A DNA stretch of 64,000 nucleotides, from positions 1,116,001 through 1,180,000 of the forward strand of contig NZ_JBHLWO010000002.1 in assembly GCF_042432805.1 (NCBI RefSeq), read 5' to 3'. The notes under the pieces were generated by a model. The model had not been told where the DNA came from and made no database searches. It saw only the letters and a list, made by a program, of their open reading frames with translations. A program made the translations under genes and the position numbers. The DNA is from Olivibacter oleidegradans (lineage in GTDB: Bacteria; Bacteroidota; Bacteroidia; Sphingobacteriales; Sphingobacteriaceae). This document shows, piece after piece, positions 53,994 through 62,922 of the stretch; within the stretch, counting starts at the first letter, position 1; each line of letters begins with the position of its first letter.

Positions 53994-54950
53994 TTACTCT
54001 GTCACCGTAAGAGTATTGTTTAAAGAAAGCGTATTAATCGTGTCCGAGAAATAAGGAGTGGACGCATAAATAAATCGCACCGAATGATAGGTGTTTAGTG
54101 GGAAATCAACCGGAATTCTTAACGTAATTTCATCGGATGAGACGTTTACTATTTCTACCGGTATATAAGTTCTGGAATTTTGATTATTCAAGAGCAGTTG
54201 GGTTACTTTATCTAGGTTTTTCCCCGCCAGCTTGTATTCTTCTCCTCTTTTCAATGTAATGGCTTCGTTTAAGGGTATGTTACTTGGCCGCGGATCTTCA
54301 ATTACTTCAAAATCTCTTTCTACAGTAATGGTATACGGAGCACTTTCTAATCGAATAGACGTATAGGTGCCGACAGTCATTTCATCTGGAATAGCCCAAA
54401 TATTTAGCGATGTACTATTGGAAATAGGTACTTCCACTTCTCGCCCATCTGCTGTGAGAAAAAAGACTTTCAGTTGCCCTTCCGTTGTATTGAAATAATC
54501 TCCGGCGAAACTAAGCTGATCACCAACTAATATGAAATTTTTATCGTTGTAACTTGTTATGCCACTGAAGTCCGTCACATAAGGTTTCGGTACATTAATG
54601 ATTCGTTTTAGTTTATATACCTTGGCTGTTCCGTCTTCGGCAGTAACCGTAAAACTTGTACCGTCTGTAAAAGCTATCGGCGTATTGGAGGCAGGTTGTA
54701 CATTAGCTCGCTCCGATACTGTCACCGTAGGCGTCACGGTTTCGGGAACAGCTTGCTCGGGTGGCCAATAAATAATGATTTCGTTATTGTCAACAGCTGC
54801 TTTTAGCACAGCGCCGTTGGCATCGATGATACTGAAATTGATAATCTCCGCATAGGGATAATCTATGTATTCCTTTTTGCACGAAGAAAATGCAATACAT
54901 ATTAAGCTAACAAGACACCAAGGCTTTACGAAATTTTTAAAAGGGTACAT
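53994..54950 (-). CDS. TIG/IPT-like surface lipoprotein
   Basis: A 318-residue lipoprotein; the signal peptide MYPFKNFVKPWCLVSLICIA precedes FSSC-K. The N-terminal domain (about 25-110) resembles DUF5018-type cell-surface domains ending in VTAEDGTAKVYKLK. It is followed by two TIG/IPT-like immunoglobulin modules (about 115-320, LVGDQLSFAGDYF and ITLKRGEEYKLAGKNLDKV). A Met ten codons upstream (54980) is possible. It resembles the 321-residue lipoprotein at 55809-56774. Ligand unknown; a scaffold or heme-protein binding role fits the operon. Confidence 0.78.
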   Translation of the reverse strand: MYPFKNFVKPWCLVSLICIAFSSCKKEYIDYPYAEIINFSIIDANGAVLKAAVDNNEIIIYWPPEQAVPETVTPTVTVSERANVQPASNTPIAFTDGTSFTVTAEDGTAKVYKLKRIINVPKPYVTDFSGITSYNDKNFILVGDQLSFAGDYFNTTEGQLKVFFLTADGREVEVPISNSTSLNIWAIPDEMTVGTYTSIRLESAPYTITVERDFEVIEDPRPSNIPLNEAITLKRGEEYKLAGKNLDKVTQLLLNNQNSRTYIPVEIVNVSSDEITLRIPVDFPLNTYHSVRFIYASTPYFSDTINTLSLNNTLTVTE

Positions 54951-55071
54951 TTCTTTTTTACAGCTATATAATGGTTTCATGTAAATGATTGTAAGTCAAT
55001 TTTTTTTTCATTCTATTCCTTATCTTTGCCTCAATAAATACCATGAACAATCCGGGCATTTATTAAAACTT

Positions 55072-55142
55072 GCAGGCTTAGCCTGCTAAATACTGCTGAA
55101 ATAGGGTTTGCACGCGAATGTATGACCCTGTTTCAGTATTTT
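55072..55142 (-). terminator. Two tandem hairpins inside the heme operon
   Basis: A 7-bp palindrome (GCAGGCT-t-AGCCTGC, 55072-55086) and a bulged 17-bp hairpin (AAATACT/AGTATTT with GAAATAGGGT/ACCCTGTTTC, 55088-55142) follow the HmuY-like gene on the minus strand. They could attenuate transcription into the two downstream genes. On the minus strand the sequence after them (AAGTTTT) is weakly U-rich. Confidence 0.55.
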
Positions 55143-55154
55143 AAGAAGGGTGTT

Positions 55155-55751
55155 TTATTTCAATCTTTTAGTGGAGAAATCAACGTCCGTGTGGTAAGGG
55201 CCGGTTCCGGTACCTACAATGGAAGTTAACTGCACAACGAAGACCTCAGTTGCGGTGCTCAAATTAGTGTTATTAGCCACTACAGCATAACGATTAGCTA
55301 CCGGTGTTATAGTCCTGGTGCTTGAGTTATAGTTATACCAGCCGATTACCGCGCCATTGCTTCCTAATGTGGTAACGCTCCAATTGGTTGTACTTAAATT
55401 AGCCAATGTTATTGCCGATACGTTGCTTACACTAGGGAGATCTATGTAACCTAAATTATAGCCATTTGCCTCGGTGATATTGCCGTTAAAATTCTGGTTA
55501 AATACGACCTCGTTTCCACTGGTGCTAACGGCATTATCGAAAAGGCTATATCCTACATTTCCCCAGCCTGATGCCGAAGGCGTGGTAGCGGTGTTCGTAA
55601 AGCCACCCGTTGCAGTTCCTCCAACAGGAATAACCGCCGTTTCTTGTTCTAATGCCAAATTCGGCTCAGCTGTTTCTGATTTATTACAAGCAGTAAATGT
55701 TAAAGCTAAAAAGGCGAATGCCGCCATTGATTTTAAGATATTTTGTTTCAT
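55155..55751 (-). CDS. Divergent HmuY-like lipoprotein
   Basis: A 198-residue lipoprotein with signal peptide ending TFTAC-N (Cys22). The mature part is rich in Thr, Asn and Gly. Its C-terminal block VIGWYNYNSSTRTITPVANRYAVV aligns by eye with the GWFNYSLNTHLVVPIKNRVYVI segment of the clear HmuY at 57616-58374, so I call it a divergent HmuY-like protein. Overall it is shorter and the WDVxFT motif is not evident. Its place in the same operon supports a heme-related surface role, unproven. Confidence 0.6.
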   Translation of the reverse strand: MKQNILKSMAAFAFLALTFTACNKSETAEPNLALEQETAVIPVGGTATGGFTNTATTPSASGWGNVGYSLFDNAVSTSGNEVVFNQNFNGNITEANGYNLGYIDLPSVSNVSAITLANLSTTNWSVTTLGSNGAVIGWYNYNSSTRTITPVANRYAVVANNTNLSTATEVFVVQLTSIVGTGTGPYHTDVDFSTKRLK

Positions 55752-55808
55752 TTTTTCTTTTTTAATTAAACTTATATATAACTAATAGGCAATGCCCGGA
55801 TTGTTTTC

Positions 55809-56774
55809 TTATTCACTGACAACGGTTATGGGCCAATTCGTGCTGAATGGACTAAAAGTTCCGAAAAATGCTGTCGGATAGTATTGTCCAGGAGGTACAC
55901 TGTTGGGTACGCGAATCACGGCTTCGGTACGCGTATAGCTTTCGATTGGTAGTAATACCTTTTCGCCATTTACGATAATGCTAAATTCCCGAAAATCGTG
56001 GAAGACATTGGAAGTCGTTTTTATGGTGAAATTATCCCCACCCCTTACAGTAATGGTATGATGATCTATAACGGGTTGCTGGTACGTCAACCGTACGGGA
56101 TACTGACTTTCCGCTGATAAGGCCTGCACCTTAACCTTAACCTTATATAAACCCGTATCTAATGTTTGCGGTATTTGTAAGTTACCGAATGTATAAAGCT
56201 TTTCGTTGCCAATTATTGAGACCGTTACGTTGGCAGGACCGATGCCGGTATTGGCAGAAAGTGCGGTTTCTTGTCCTGCTTCGTTCACTAGGTACGCTGA
56301 AATCTTGGCTGGATCATTGGTGTTAAAATTGCCACGAAGTACAATGTTAGAAGCTCCTACGCCCCATGCTGTAATAGTCGTTTCACTCGAAAGTTCTTGA
56401 ATAACTAAGGGAGCAATTTGTTGTAACACAATGATAAGTTTATACGTAGCCGTGCTCTGATCAGCCCCTTTTACGGTATAAGTGATAGAACTGTCCAATA
56501 CAGCAACAGGCTTTACTTCCTCTTGCAAGCGGGCACCATCGGCTACGGTTATTTCGGGATCGATAACATCTAATTGATAATAAAATGGTAAGTAAACAGT
56601 AATCGTTTTATCGCTCTCATCAATTGCTCCTAAAATAGTACCATCTGCTACAGGTACTTTATAGGCTACAATTTTACTGTTGGAAAGTGGAGGAAGATCC
56701 GCTGTTTTTGTACAGGCACTGAGGCTTAGAAAAACGATAATAATGAAAAATAGGTTTGCTGACTTTCGTTTCAT
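55809..56774 (-). CDS. TIG/IPT-like surface lipoprotein, second copy
   Basis: A 321-residue lipoprotein; the signal peptide ends in LSLSAC-T (Cys21). The N-terminal part (about 30-125: TVYLPFYYQLDVIDPEITVA, then SITYTVKGADQSTATYKLII) matches the layout of the protein at 53994-54950, as do the following two immunoglobulin-like modules (NIVLRGNFNTNDPAKI and ITVRGGDNFTIKTTSN). I do not know its partner. It starts 14 nt after the HmuY stop, tightly linked. Duplicated scaffold lipoproteins fit a surface complex. Confidence 0.75.
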   Translation of the reverse strand: MKRKSANLFFIIIVFLSLSACTKTADLPPLSNSKIVAYKVPVADGTILGAIDESDKTITVYLPFYYQLDVIDPEITVADGARLQEEVKPVAVLDSSITYTVKGADQSTATYKLIIVLQQIAPLVIQELSSETTITAWGVGASNIVLRGNFNTNDPAKISAYLVNEAGQETALSANTGIGPANVTVSIIGNEKLYTFGNLQIPQTLDTGLYKVKVKVQALSAESQYPVRLTYQQPVIDHHTITVRGGDNFTIKTTSNVFHDFREFSIIVNGEKVLLPIESYTRTEAVIRVPNSVPPGQYYPTAFFGTFSPFSTNWPITVVSE

Positions 56775-56788
56775 TTCAAATATATAGA

Positions 56789-57592
56789 TTAGGATTTAAT
56801 TTCAAAGGTGGTGCTGCCTTTGGGGACAAGAACATACTCAAAGGTGAAAAACATATGGGGAGTGTTTCTAAACCATTTATCAGACGTGAAAGCATCCTGA
56901 TAACAGCTGATCATTCTGATTTTGGCATAATTACCCTTTGCTGTGCGAATTACGATGGTTCTGGCTTTTACGACTGTTCCATTCGTTAACGTTAAAGGAT
57001 TACTAAGTGCGTAGGCCACGTGTTGTTTGTCGTAACTTCCATCTCCTACTATTGTTCCACTGAAATCATATAAATACCAGCCTATCCCCTCGCCAAAGTC
57101 CCCGGCAATATCGGTGCCCACGATTCCGCTTCCGGTTTTAAATAGATTGTCTGCCGAAATGGTTGTTACTTCGTCAAAGGCTTGTTCAAGTACCAGAATC
57201 CCTCCTTGACCGGCACCACCATATCCATTACTAGTGCTGTTTTGACCATTATTAGCACCTAAGAAGCTGTTATACAGGTGGGTGAATGAAACATCCCAAC
57301 GCTGTGTTTTTGCATAGGTCAGCTGCACTTCTTTCTTATCCTCCAAAGAGAAAAGTACGGCTGTTTTTGCCGAGGTGGGGTTCTCATCGTCTGTTTCCAT
57401 CGCTAGGTTTTCCACTCGTTGCAAAGTATAAAATGGGACTGTTTCACCAGGCTCCTCTTCTTTCGGTTCTTCCACGGGGCTTGTATTGTCCTTCGAGCAA
57501 GATGTGTTTACTAAAGCGATCGTAAATAGAAGACAAAAAATCATGTAGACTATCTGTGATTTACGGTTTAAAGAATATGGTACTTGTATCAT
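56789..57592 (-). CDS. HmuY family heme-binding lipoprotein
   Basis: A 267-residue lipoprotein; the signal peptide ends in NTSC-S. The family features are YAKTQRWDVSFTHLYNS, the GWYLYDF segment, and near the C-terminus TIVIRTAKGNYAKIRMISCY. HmuY hemophores extract heme from host or environmental proteins and pass it to a TonB-dependent receptor. The heme ligands vary between species (His or Met) and cannot be assigned here. It lies 23 nt after the other HmuY gene, in the same operon. Confidence 0.85.
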   Translation of the reverse strand: MIQVPYSLNRKSQIVYMIFCLLFTIALVNTSCSKDNTSPVEEPKEEEPGETVPFYTLQRVENLAMETDDENPTSAKTAVLFSLEDKKEVQLTYAKTQRWDVSFTHLYNSFLGANNGQNSTSNGYGGAGQGGILVLEQAFDEVTTISADNLFKTGSGIVGTDIAGDFGEGIGWYLYDFSGTIVGDGSYDKQHVAYALSNPLTLTNGTVVKARTIVIRTAKGNYAKIRMISCYQDAFTSDKWFRNTPHMFFTFEYVLVPKGSTTFEIKS

Positions 57593-57615
57593 ACTTTTCT
57601 ATGTTTTGAAAGTGA

Positions 57616-58374
57616 CTAATTAGTTGTAAGATTTTTACTCCCATCCTCTTGAACAAAATAGCGGAAGGTATAATAAGGTGCCGGCCAGTTCAGATCAGTT
57701 ACTGATGGCGGATTACCTTTGTATACATTAATAAGCTCAAGCTTGGCGTATTTACCACTGGCAAGACGAATGACATATACCCTGTTCTTAATGGGTACTA
57801 CCAAATGCGTGTTAAGGCTATAATTGAACCAACCATTCGAATTTTCTCCTGATGCCCAACCGATTTTACCGACCTTACTTTGATTAAATACCTCATCGGA
57901 TGGGGCTTCGGTTACGGAAGCATAAGGTCGGTCGTACTTTACAACAGCGGTCTGTGTTGCCGGACCTTCAAATCCCGGATTAAATTCGTCACCGGCATTA
58001 TTGACATAAATCTCGCTATTGTAAGGCCCTGTGAAGGCCAGATCCCATTCGGCTGTTTTAAAATAGCGGGCCGAGTCGGCCGCATCACGTATCCAAATTT
58101 GTCTCCTATCCCTTAGACGATAAAGAAAAGTATAAAACGGTCGTTTTTCTTTACCATCCACACCATTCGACATGGATGCATCTGTATCTCCTGCCAGGTC
58201 ATATATGATTGTACTTTTCCCATCTTCGTAACCTGGAGTTACTGCTTCATCTGTTTTACTGCAGCCACTTATTAACGATAGGCCGATAGCAACACTTAAA
58301 AATAATCTTCTATCGGCATCGAATAGCCAGTTTAGGTATCGGAACCACCGGCATCTTGATTTTATTGTTTTCAT
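57616..58374 (-). CDS. HmuY family heme-binding lipoprotein, first copy
   Basis: A 252-residue lipoprotein; the signal peptide ends in SLISGC-S. Motifs: FKTAEWDLAFTGPYNS, IGWASGENSNGWFNYS, VYVIRLASGKYAKLELINVY and the closing YYTFRYFVQEDGS, all characteristic of HmuY. It follows the TonB-dependent receptor by about 100 nt. The two clear copies have diverged strongly, suggesting different heme sources or binding partners. Confidence 0.85.
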   Translation of the reverse strand: MKTIKSRCRWFRYLNWLFDADRRLFLSVAIGLSLISGCSKTDEAVTPGYEDGKSTIIYDLAGDTDASMSNGVDGKEKRPFYTFLYRLRDRRQIWIRDAADSARYFKTAEWDLAFTGPYNSEIYVNNAGDEFNPGFEGPATQTAVVKYDRPYASVTEAPSDEVFNQSKVGKIGWASGENSNGWFNYSLNTHLVVPIKNRVYVIRLASGKYAKLELINVYKGNPPSVTDLNWPAPYYTFRYFVQEDGSKNLTTN

Positions 58375-58473
58375 GTTGTTATTAGTTATTAGTATTCGTT
58401 TTAGCCTTTAGTTATTGGCTGTTTGTTATTGGTTAATGATTATCCATATTCATCATTCCTCATTCATAGTTTA

Positions 58474-60852
58474 TCATCCCTCTTTAAAAAATCGATAAGT
58501 TACTCCCGCTAACACGACACGGCCTAATTGTCCGGGCATCAGATAATCGGTGTAATTAGCGATGTTTTCGGCTGTGACTTGCAGAGTCAGGTGTTTTTTA
58601 AATATCTTTTTCTCAATTGATGCATTGAAGAGCAAAAAACCATTAACAAAAATGTCAAATCGATCGATGTAGTAATTTCCGTTAGCATCTTCAAAAGGAT
58701 ATTTACCTCGATAGTTCAACCTAAAAGTAAGTCCAAGGTCCCAAGGCTGATAGTTATAAAAGACACGGAGATTGGCCATATGTCGTGAGCGATTTTCCAA
58801 TCCCCAGTAGTCCGAAGTCTCCGAGCGAAAAGTTTCTCCGGTTGTAGGATTGCGAAGAGTGTAATATGGCCAATTTCCCGTTAAAATGCTATCCTTCACG
58901 CTTAGGTCTTTGGAAACCAGGTATTGGTAACCTATTGAAAGATCCAAATCCGGTAAAGGTCTATAAGAAAATGAAGCCTCGAAGCCTTTATTGTTAACCT
59001 TTGGAAGATTTAAATAGGAATAGATCATTTGTCCATCGCCTGCCGTGGCTACCTGAAAACTGTTGATTTGGTTCTTTATGTGATGGTAAAAACCACTCAG
59101 CTCTACCTGCCACGTACTTGAAGGAGCAATTGTCGCAGTCAGGTTGAAAGTATTGCTTTGTTCAGCCTGTAGGCCATCTTGTTGTAATTTATTGAACGTA
59201 TAATTTCGCAGTTCACTCAGCTGCCCAGCCTCTTGCATGGCCGTTAATTGTGTTCTGGCAATGTCTGCTCCCAATACCGTGTAGCCAACGAGCGGATTAG
59301 TGAAAATTTGAAAACGTTGACGAAAATCGGGTGTTTTAAAGCCGGTACCAAAGGCCGCTTTGAGTGTTACAAAGTGAGCAGGAGTATAAGTAATCCCCAG
59401 ATTAGGATTGAAGCGACCACCATAGTATGCATGATAGTCATAACGACCACCCCCTAAGATTTGTAGATGATTCGTTAACCGCCATTCCGCCTGACCATAT
59501 ACAAACCCATTTTTCATAGAAGGAACATCACCAAGTAATTGATCTTCCATCGTTTCCAGTGTACCGCCAAAGCCACTGGTTAATGATAAATCGGTAATTC
59601 TATTATAAGCGAATTGCTGTTCTAAGCGGAAGATGGATTGTGAAAAATTGCTCTGCTCACCCAGTGCGCCGGTATCCCATATGATTTTCGAATGCCAGGT
59701 ATAATGCGTGAAATAAAAACGGCTGAGGGATTGCAAGCCATTTTGGTAAGAAGTATTTAAATAGGTTGAGGCGTTGATATCGCCCTCATTCATATCATCT
59801 TTATAGGTATCACTTCCATATCCACGTGTCATCACCGATTCCCGCAATCCATAACGCCCGCTTGCACCAATGCTCGTGTTCTTACTTAAACGATAACGCA
59901 CTCGGCCTTGTAAGGTATAATTGTCTGACGGCGGCACGGTAGTACCCCTAGTTTGATACCGACTGTTTACATTGAATCCATCGCTGTGATAGAAATTGGC
60001 GGATAAGCTGGCTTCCCCTCGATTGGATGCAAAAGGTGTTTCGCCTTCTAAGGTGGCATCTAGCATATTAAGCGATCCATAACGTAAGGATGCCGCTCCT
60101 TGCGTTTGTAGGGCGCCATGGCGAGTCACAATATTGATGGCACCTCCCATTGCCTCACTTCCGAAAAGACAGGATGCGGCTCCTTTGATGATTTCAACAC
60201 GTTCAATGTTCATTACGCTGATCCGCGACAAATCAAAACTTCCTCCATTACGGCCAACCATAGGCTGTCCATCTATTAAAATCATGACATATTCTGAAGA
60301 AAAACCTTGTAACTGAACGCCTACCGAACGGTTTCCCCTGGCAATGTTATTGACGATGGCAATGCCCGTTTGTTCCTTTAATATTTCATCCAATCGTCGA
60401 CTTCCCATCAATTCAATTTGTCTACGTGTTATAACGGTTACCGGCATGGCCGAATTAATCGTCGAGATAAGGTTATCCTCTTGAATATGCTTATCGGTAA
60501 CGGCTACTTCATTTAAAGCATGTTCGTCTTTTATTAGTATTATTCTTATATGTGTAGTCTCATTCTCTTTGATGTCTATAGATTGCGTATAGCTTTTATA
60601 GCCTATACGGGTAATTGCTAAGGTGTAGGTTCCAGTATATAAATCATTGATTTTAAAGGAACCATCACTCTCTATCGCTATTAAATGATTATCGGGGTTT
60701 AAAGTTAAAGTAGCAGCAATAGTTTGTCCCTCTTCGTTAGAAACCGAACCAATTAGCCCCCCTTTGACTTGGCCATATACAACTGAAGGAAACAAGCAAA
60801 ACATAAACATGTAGAATCTGAGCATTTTTGCCTCAATATTATTTTTAATCAT
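58474..60852 (-). CDS. TonB-dependent heme receptor
   Basis: A 792-residue outer-membrane receptor. After a signal peptide, the N-terminal carboxypeptidase-like regulatory domain (about 28-115, LIGSVSNEEGQTIAATLTLN) is followed by the plug (about 125-245, STINSAMPVTVITRRQIELM and IERVEIIKGAASCLFGSEAM) and a 22-strand barrel ending in VVLAGVTYRFF. The neighbouring HmuY and hmuTUV genes argue that heme is the ligand. It is the first gene of the minus-strand operon; the Met ten codons on (60825) is an alternative start. Confidence 0.9.
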   Translation of the reverse strand: MIKNNIEAKMLRFYMFMFCLFPSVVYGQVKGGLIGSVSNEEGQTIAATLTLNPDNHLIAIESDGSFKINDLYTGTYTLAITRIGYKSYTQSIDIKENETTHIRIILIKDEHALNEVAVTDKHIQEDNLISTINSAMPVTVITRRQIELMGSRRLDEILKEQTGIAIVNNIARGNRSVGVQLQGFSSEYVMILIDGQPMVGRNGGSFDLSRISVMNIERVEIIKGAASCLFGSEAMGGAINIVTRHGALQTQGAASLRYGSLNMLDATLEGETPFASNRGEASLSANFYHSDGFNVNSRYQTRGTTVPPSDNYTLQGRVRYRLSKNTSIGASGRYGLRESVMTRGYGSDTYKDDMNEGDINASTYLNTSYQNGLQSLSRFYFTHYTWHSKIIWDTGALGEQSNFSQSIFRLEQQFAYNRITDLSLTSGFGGTLETMEDQLLGDVPSMKNGFVYGQAEWRLTNHLQILGGGRYDYHAYYGGRFNPNLGITYTPAHFVTLKAAFGTGFKTPDFRQRFQIFTNPLVGYTVLGADIARTQLTAMQEAGQLSELRNYTFNKLQQDGLQAEQSNTFNLTATIAPSSTWQVELSGFYHHIKNQINSFQVATAGDGQMIYSYLNLPKVNNKGFEASFSYRPLPDLDLSIGYQYLVSKDLSVKDSILTGNWPYYTLRNPTTGETFRSETSDYWGLENRSRHMANLRVFYNYQPWDLGLTFRLNYRGKYPFEDANGNYYIDRFDIFVNGFLLFNASIEKKIFKKHLTLQVTAENIANYTDYLMPGQLGRVVLAGVTYRFFKEG

Positions 60853-61033
60853 TCTAAATAATGATACAAATGTTGAGATAATCCATTAAAAAGGTTGTAT
60901 GAGAAACGCCTTATTTTGTATGAATTCCGCCATAAACGGAAGAATGCATTGAATATGAAGCTTTCGTATTTTGTAATTGTTCTAAATAACATTTGTTTTG
61001 CGTTGTAATTTTTGCGTGTATTCAATAACATAT

Positions 61034-61870
61034 ATGAAAAGAGAATTATTTCTTACTTTTTTAATGGGTTGCATTATTTCTTCCTGTTATGCAATTCCAA
61101 ACAGGATTATAACACTTAGTGGTGCGCTGACGGAGACTGTAGATGCCTTAGGGCTTGGCGCCAAGCTTGTCGCGACGGATGTGACGAGTATTTATCCAGC
61201 TTATGTCAAACAGTTGCCACGGGTCAGTCGGAATCGATCGGTTTCTACGGAGGGTTTATTGTCTTTTGCGCCCGACTTAATACTAGCGCCAAAAGGTCAT
61301 GTTAGCAAAGAAATACAGCATCAACTGAAAGCCACCGGCATACGTTTAGTTATTTTTGATCAACAGTACAGTTCTCGGGGAGCTATCGAATTTATCCAAT
61401 CCGTCGCAGACGCACTTGGTATACCTGAAAAGGGAAAGATACTTGCCCAAAAAACTGAAAGGCGACTTCAAGCTGCAATAGCGGCAGTCAAAGCGTCTAA
61501 ACAAGTGAAAAAGAAAGTGTTATTTATATATGCACGAGGTACGGGTACAATGAGCGTGGCAGGTAAAGGCAGTAGTATTGATGCAATTATCAGATTAGCA
61601 GGTGCAGAAAATGCCATTCAAGAATTTTCAGATTTTAAACCTTATACCACAGAAGCTATGGTAAGGGCTAATCCCGATATCATACTGATGTTTGACTTCG
61701 GTTTGAGTAGCCTCGGCGGAAAGGCTTCCGTTTTAAAGATGCCAGGCATCAAATTAACCAAGGCCGGTAAGAACGAGCGCATTATTGATATGGATGGTCA
61801 ACTTCTTACAAACTTTACGGTTCGTTTACCTGACGCGATTTTAGCACTACATAAGGAATTGGTAAAGTGA
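61034..61870 (+). CDS. hmuT: Heme ABC transporter substrate-binding protein
   Basis: A 278-residue periplasmic protein of the type-III (FepB/HmuT) family. The signal peptide (ELFLTFLMGCIISSCYA) is followed by RIITLSGALTETVDALGLG and the lobe signatures LLSFAPDLILAPKG and MVRANPDIILMFDFG. MSVAGKGSSIDAIIRLAGAE is typical of heme-binding members. The ATG at 61034 is favoured over an upstream TTG at 60998. The permease starts directly after the stop, so hmuTUV form an operon. Confidence 0.9.
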   Translation: MKRELFLTFLMGCIISSCYAIPNRIITLSGALTETVDALGLGAKLVATDVTSIYPAYVKQLPRVSRNRSVSTEGLLSFAPDLILAPKGHVSKEIQHQLKATGIRLVIFDQQYSSRGAIEFIQSVADALGIPEKGKILAQKTERRLQAAIAAVKASKQVKKKVLFIYARGTGTMSVAGKGSSIDAIIRLAGAENAIQEFSDFKPYTTEAMVRANPDIILMFDFGLSSLGGKASVLKMPGIKLTKAGKNERIIDMDGQLLTNFTVRLPDAILALHKELVK

Positions 61871-61872
61871 AC

Positions 61873-62910
61873 ATGAGAAAGTCAGTTATATATGCTTTAC
61901 TGATCAGCGGTCTAGTGTTGATTGTTTTTTTTTCTTTAACACTTGGAGCTTTTCAGATTTCCATGCGTGAAGTGATGACAATCTTGGCTAAGCTGTTAGG
62001 TTTTTTCAAAGGACAAGTGGATGCGACCAGTGAAGGCGTTATTTATATTGTCCGACTTCCGCGTTTACTATTGGGACTACTTGTAGGAGCTGCACTTGGT
62101 ATATCCGGTGCTGCCATTCAGGGGATATTCCGTAATCCACTTGCAGAACCTGGCTTGATAGGCATCTCCGCGGGTGCTTCTCTTATGGCGGTTATTGTCA
62201 TCACATTGGAATTAAGTTTACTTGCGGGATTAAGTAGTCTGTTTGGATATTATTTATTATCATTCGGAGCCTTTATCGGAGCTGGTGTCGTCGCTTTCAT
62301 GGTATATAATATAGCACGGACCAACGGTCGTGCCAATGTAGCCACCATGTTACTTGCCGGCATCGCGATTAATGCCTTTGCTACGGCGTTGACTGGGCTA
62401 ATGACCTATTTGGCGAACGAACAACAATTACGTACCATTACATTTTGGATGCTGGGTAGTTTGGGTGGAGCCACTTGGCAGACAGTGGGGAGTGCTGCTC
62501 CTTTCATTCTAATTCCTTTAATTATCTTACCGTTTTTAGGAAAATCATTGAATGCCTTTTCTTTGGGCGAGACACAGGCTAGCATTTTGGGATTAAACCC
62601 TAACCGGGTGAAGATGCAAGTGGTGGTGTTGGCCACGATGGCTGTTGGCGCTTCGGTAGCTGTATCCGGAATTATCAGTTTTGTTGGCTTACTCGTGCCG
62701 CATATTATTCGTTTAGTGGGGGGAGTTGATCATAAGTTTGTATTACCGGCATCTGCAATATTTGGCGCACTTACTTTGGCCGTAGCGGATGTACTGGCGC
62801 GCATTTTAGCGGCTCCGATTGAATTGCCGATTGGCGTAATTACCGCCCTTTTGGGTTCACCTGTTTTCTTGTTTATACTTATTAAAGAGAAGAAAAAACT
62901 CTTTAGCTAA
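61873..62910 (+). CDS. hmuU: Heme ABC transporter permease (FecCD/BtuC type)
   Basis: A 345-residue permease with about ten TM helices. Family blocks are IYIVRLPRLLLGLLVGAALG, GIFRNPLAEPGLIGISAGAS, ISFVGLLVPHIIRLVGGVDH and LPIGVITALLGSPVFL. A GTG at 61867 overlaps the hmuT stop (GTGA) and could be the start; I prefer ATG 61873. It forms the transmembrane dimer through which heme crosses the inner membrane. Confidence 0.92.
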   Translation: MRKSVIYALLISGLVLIVFFSLTLGAFQISMREVMTILAKLLGFFKGQVDATSEGVIYIVRLPRLLLGLLVGAALGISGAAIQGIFRNPLAEPGLIGISAGASLMAVIVITLELSLLAGLSSLFGYYLLSFGAFIGAGVVAFMVYNIARTNGRANVATMLLAGIAINAFATALTGLMTYLANEQQLRTITFWMLGSLGGATWQTVGSAAPFILIPLIILPFLGKSLNAFSLGETQASILGLNPNRVKMQVVVLATMAVGASVAVSGIISFVGLLVPHIIRLVGGVDHKFVLPASAIFGALTLAVADVLARILAAPIELPIGVITALLGSPVFLFILIKEKKKLFS

Positions 62911-62922
62911 CATAAATTCATT

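Noticed and set aside
60848..60865. Fur box before the TonB-dependent receptor
   Set aside because: ATCATT...AATGAT arms are present but in the inverse order to the Fur consensus, and the site overlaps the start codon.
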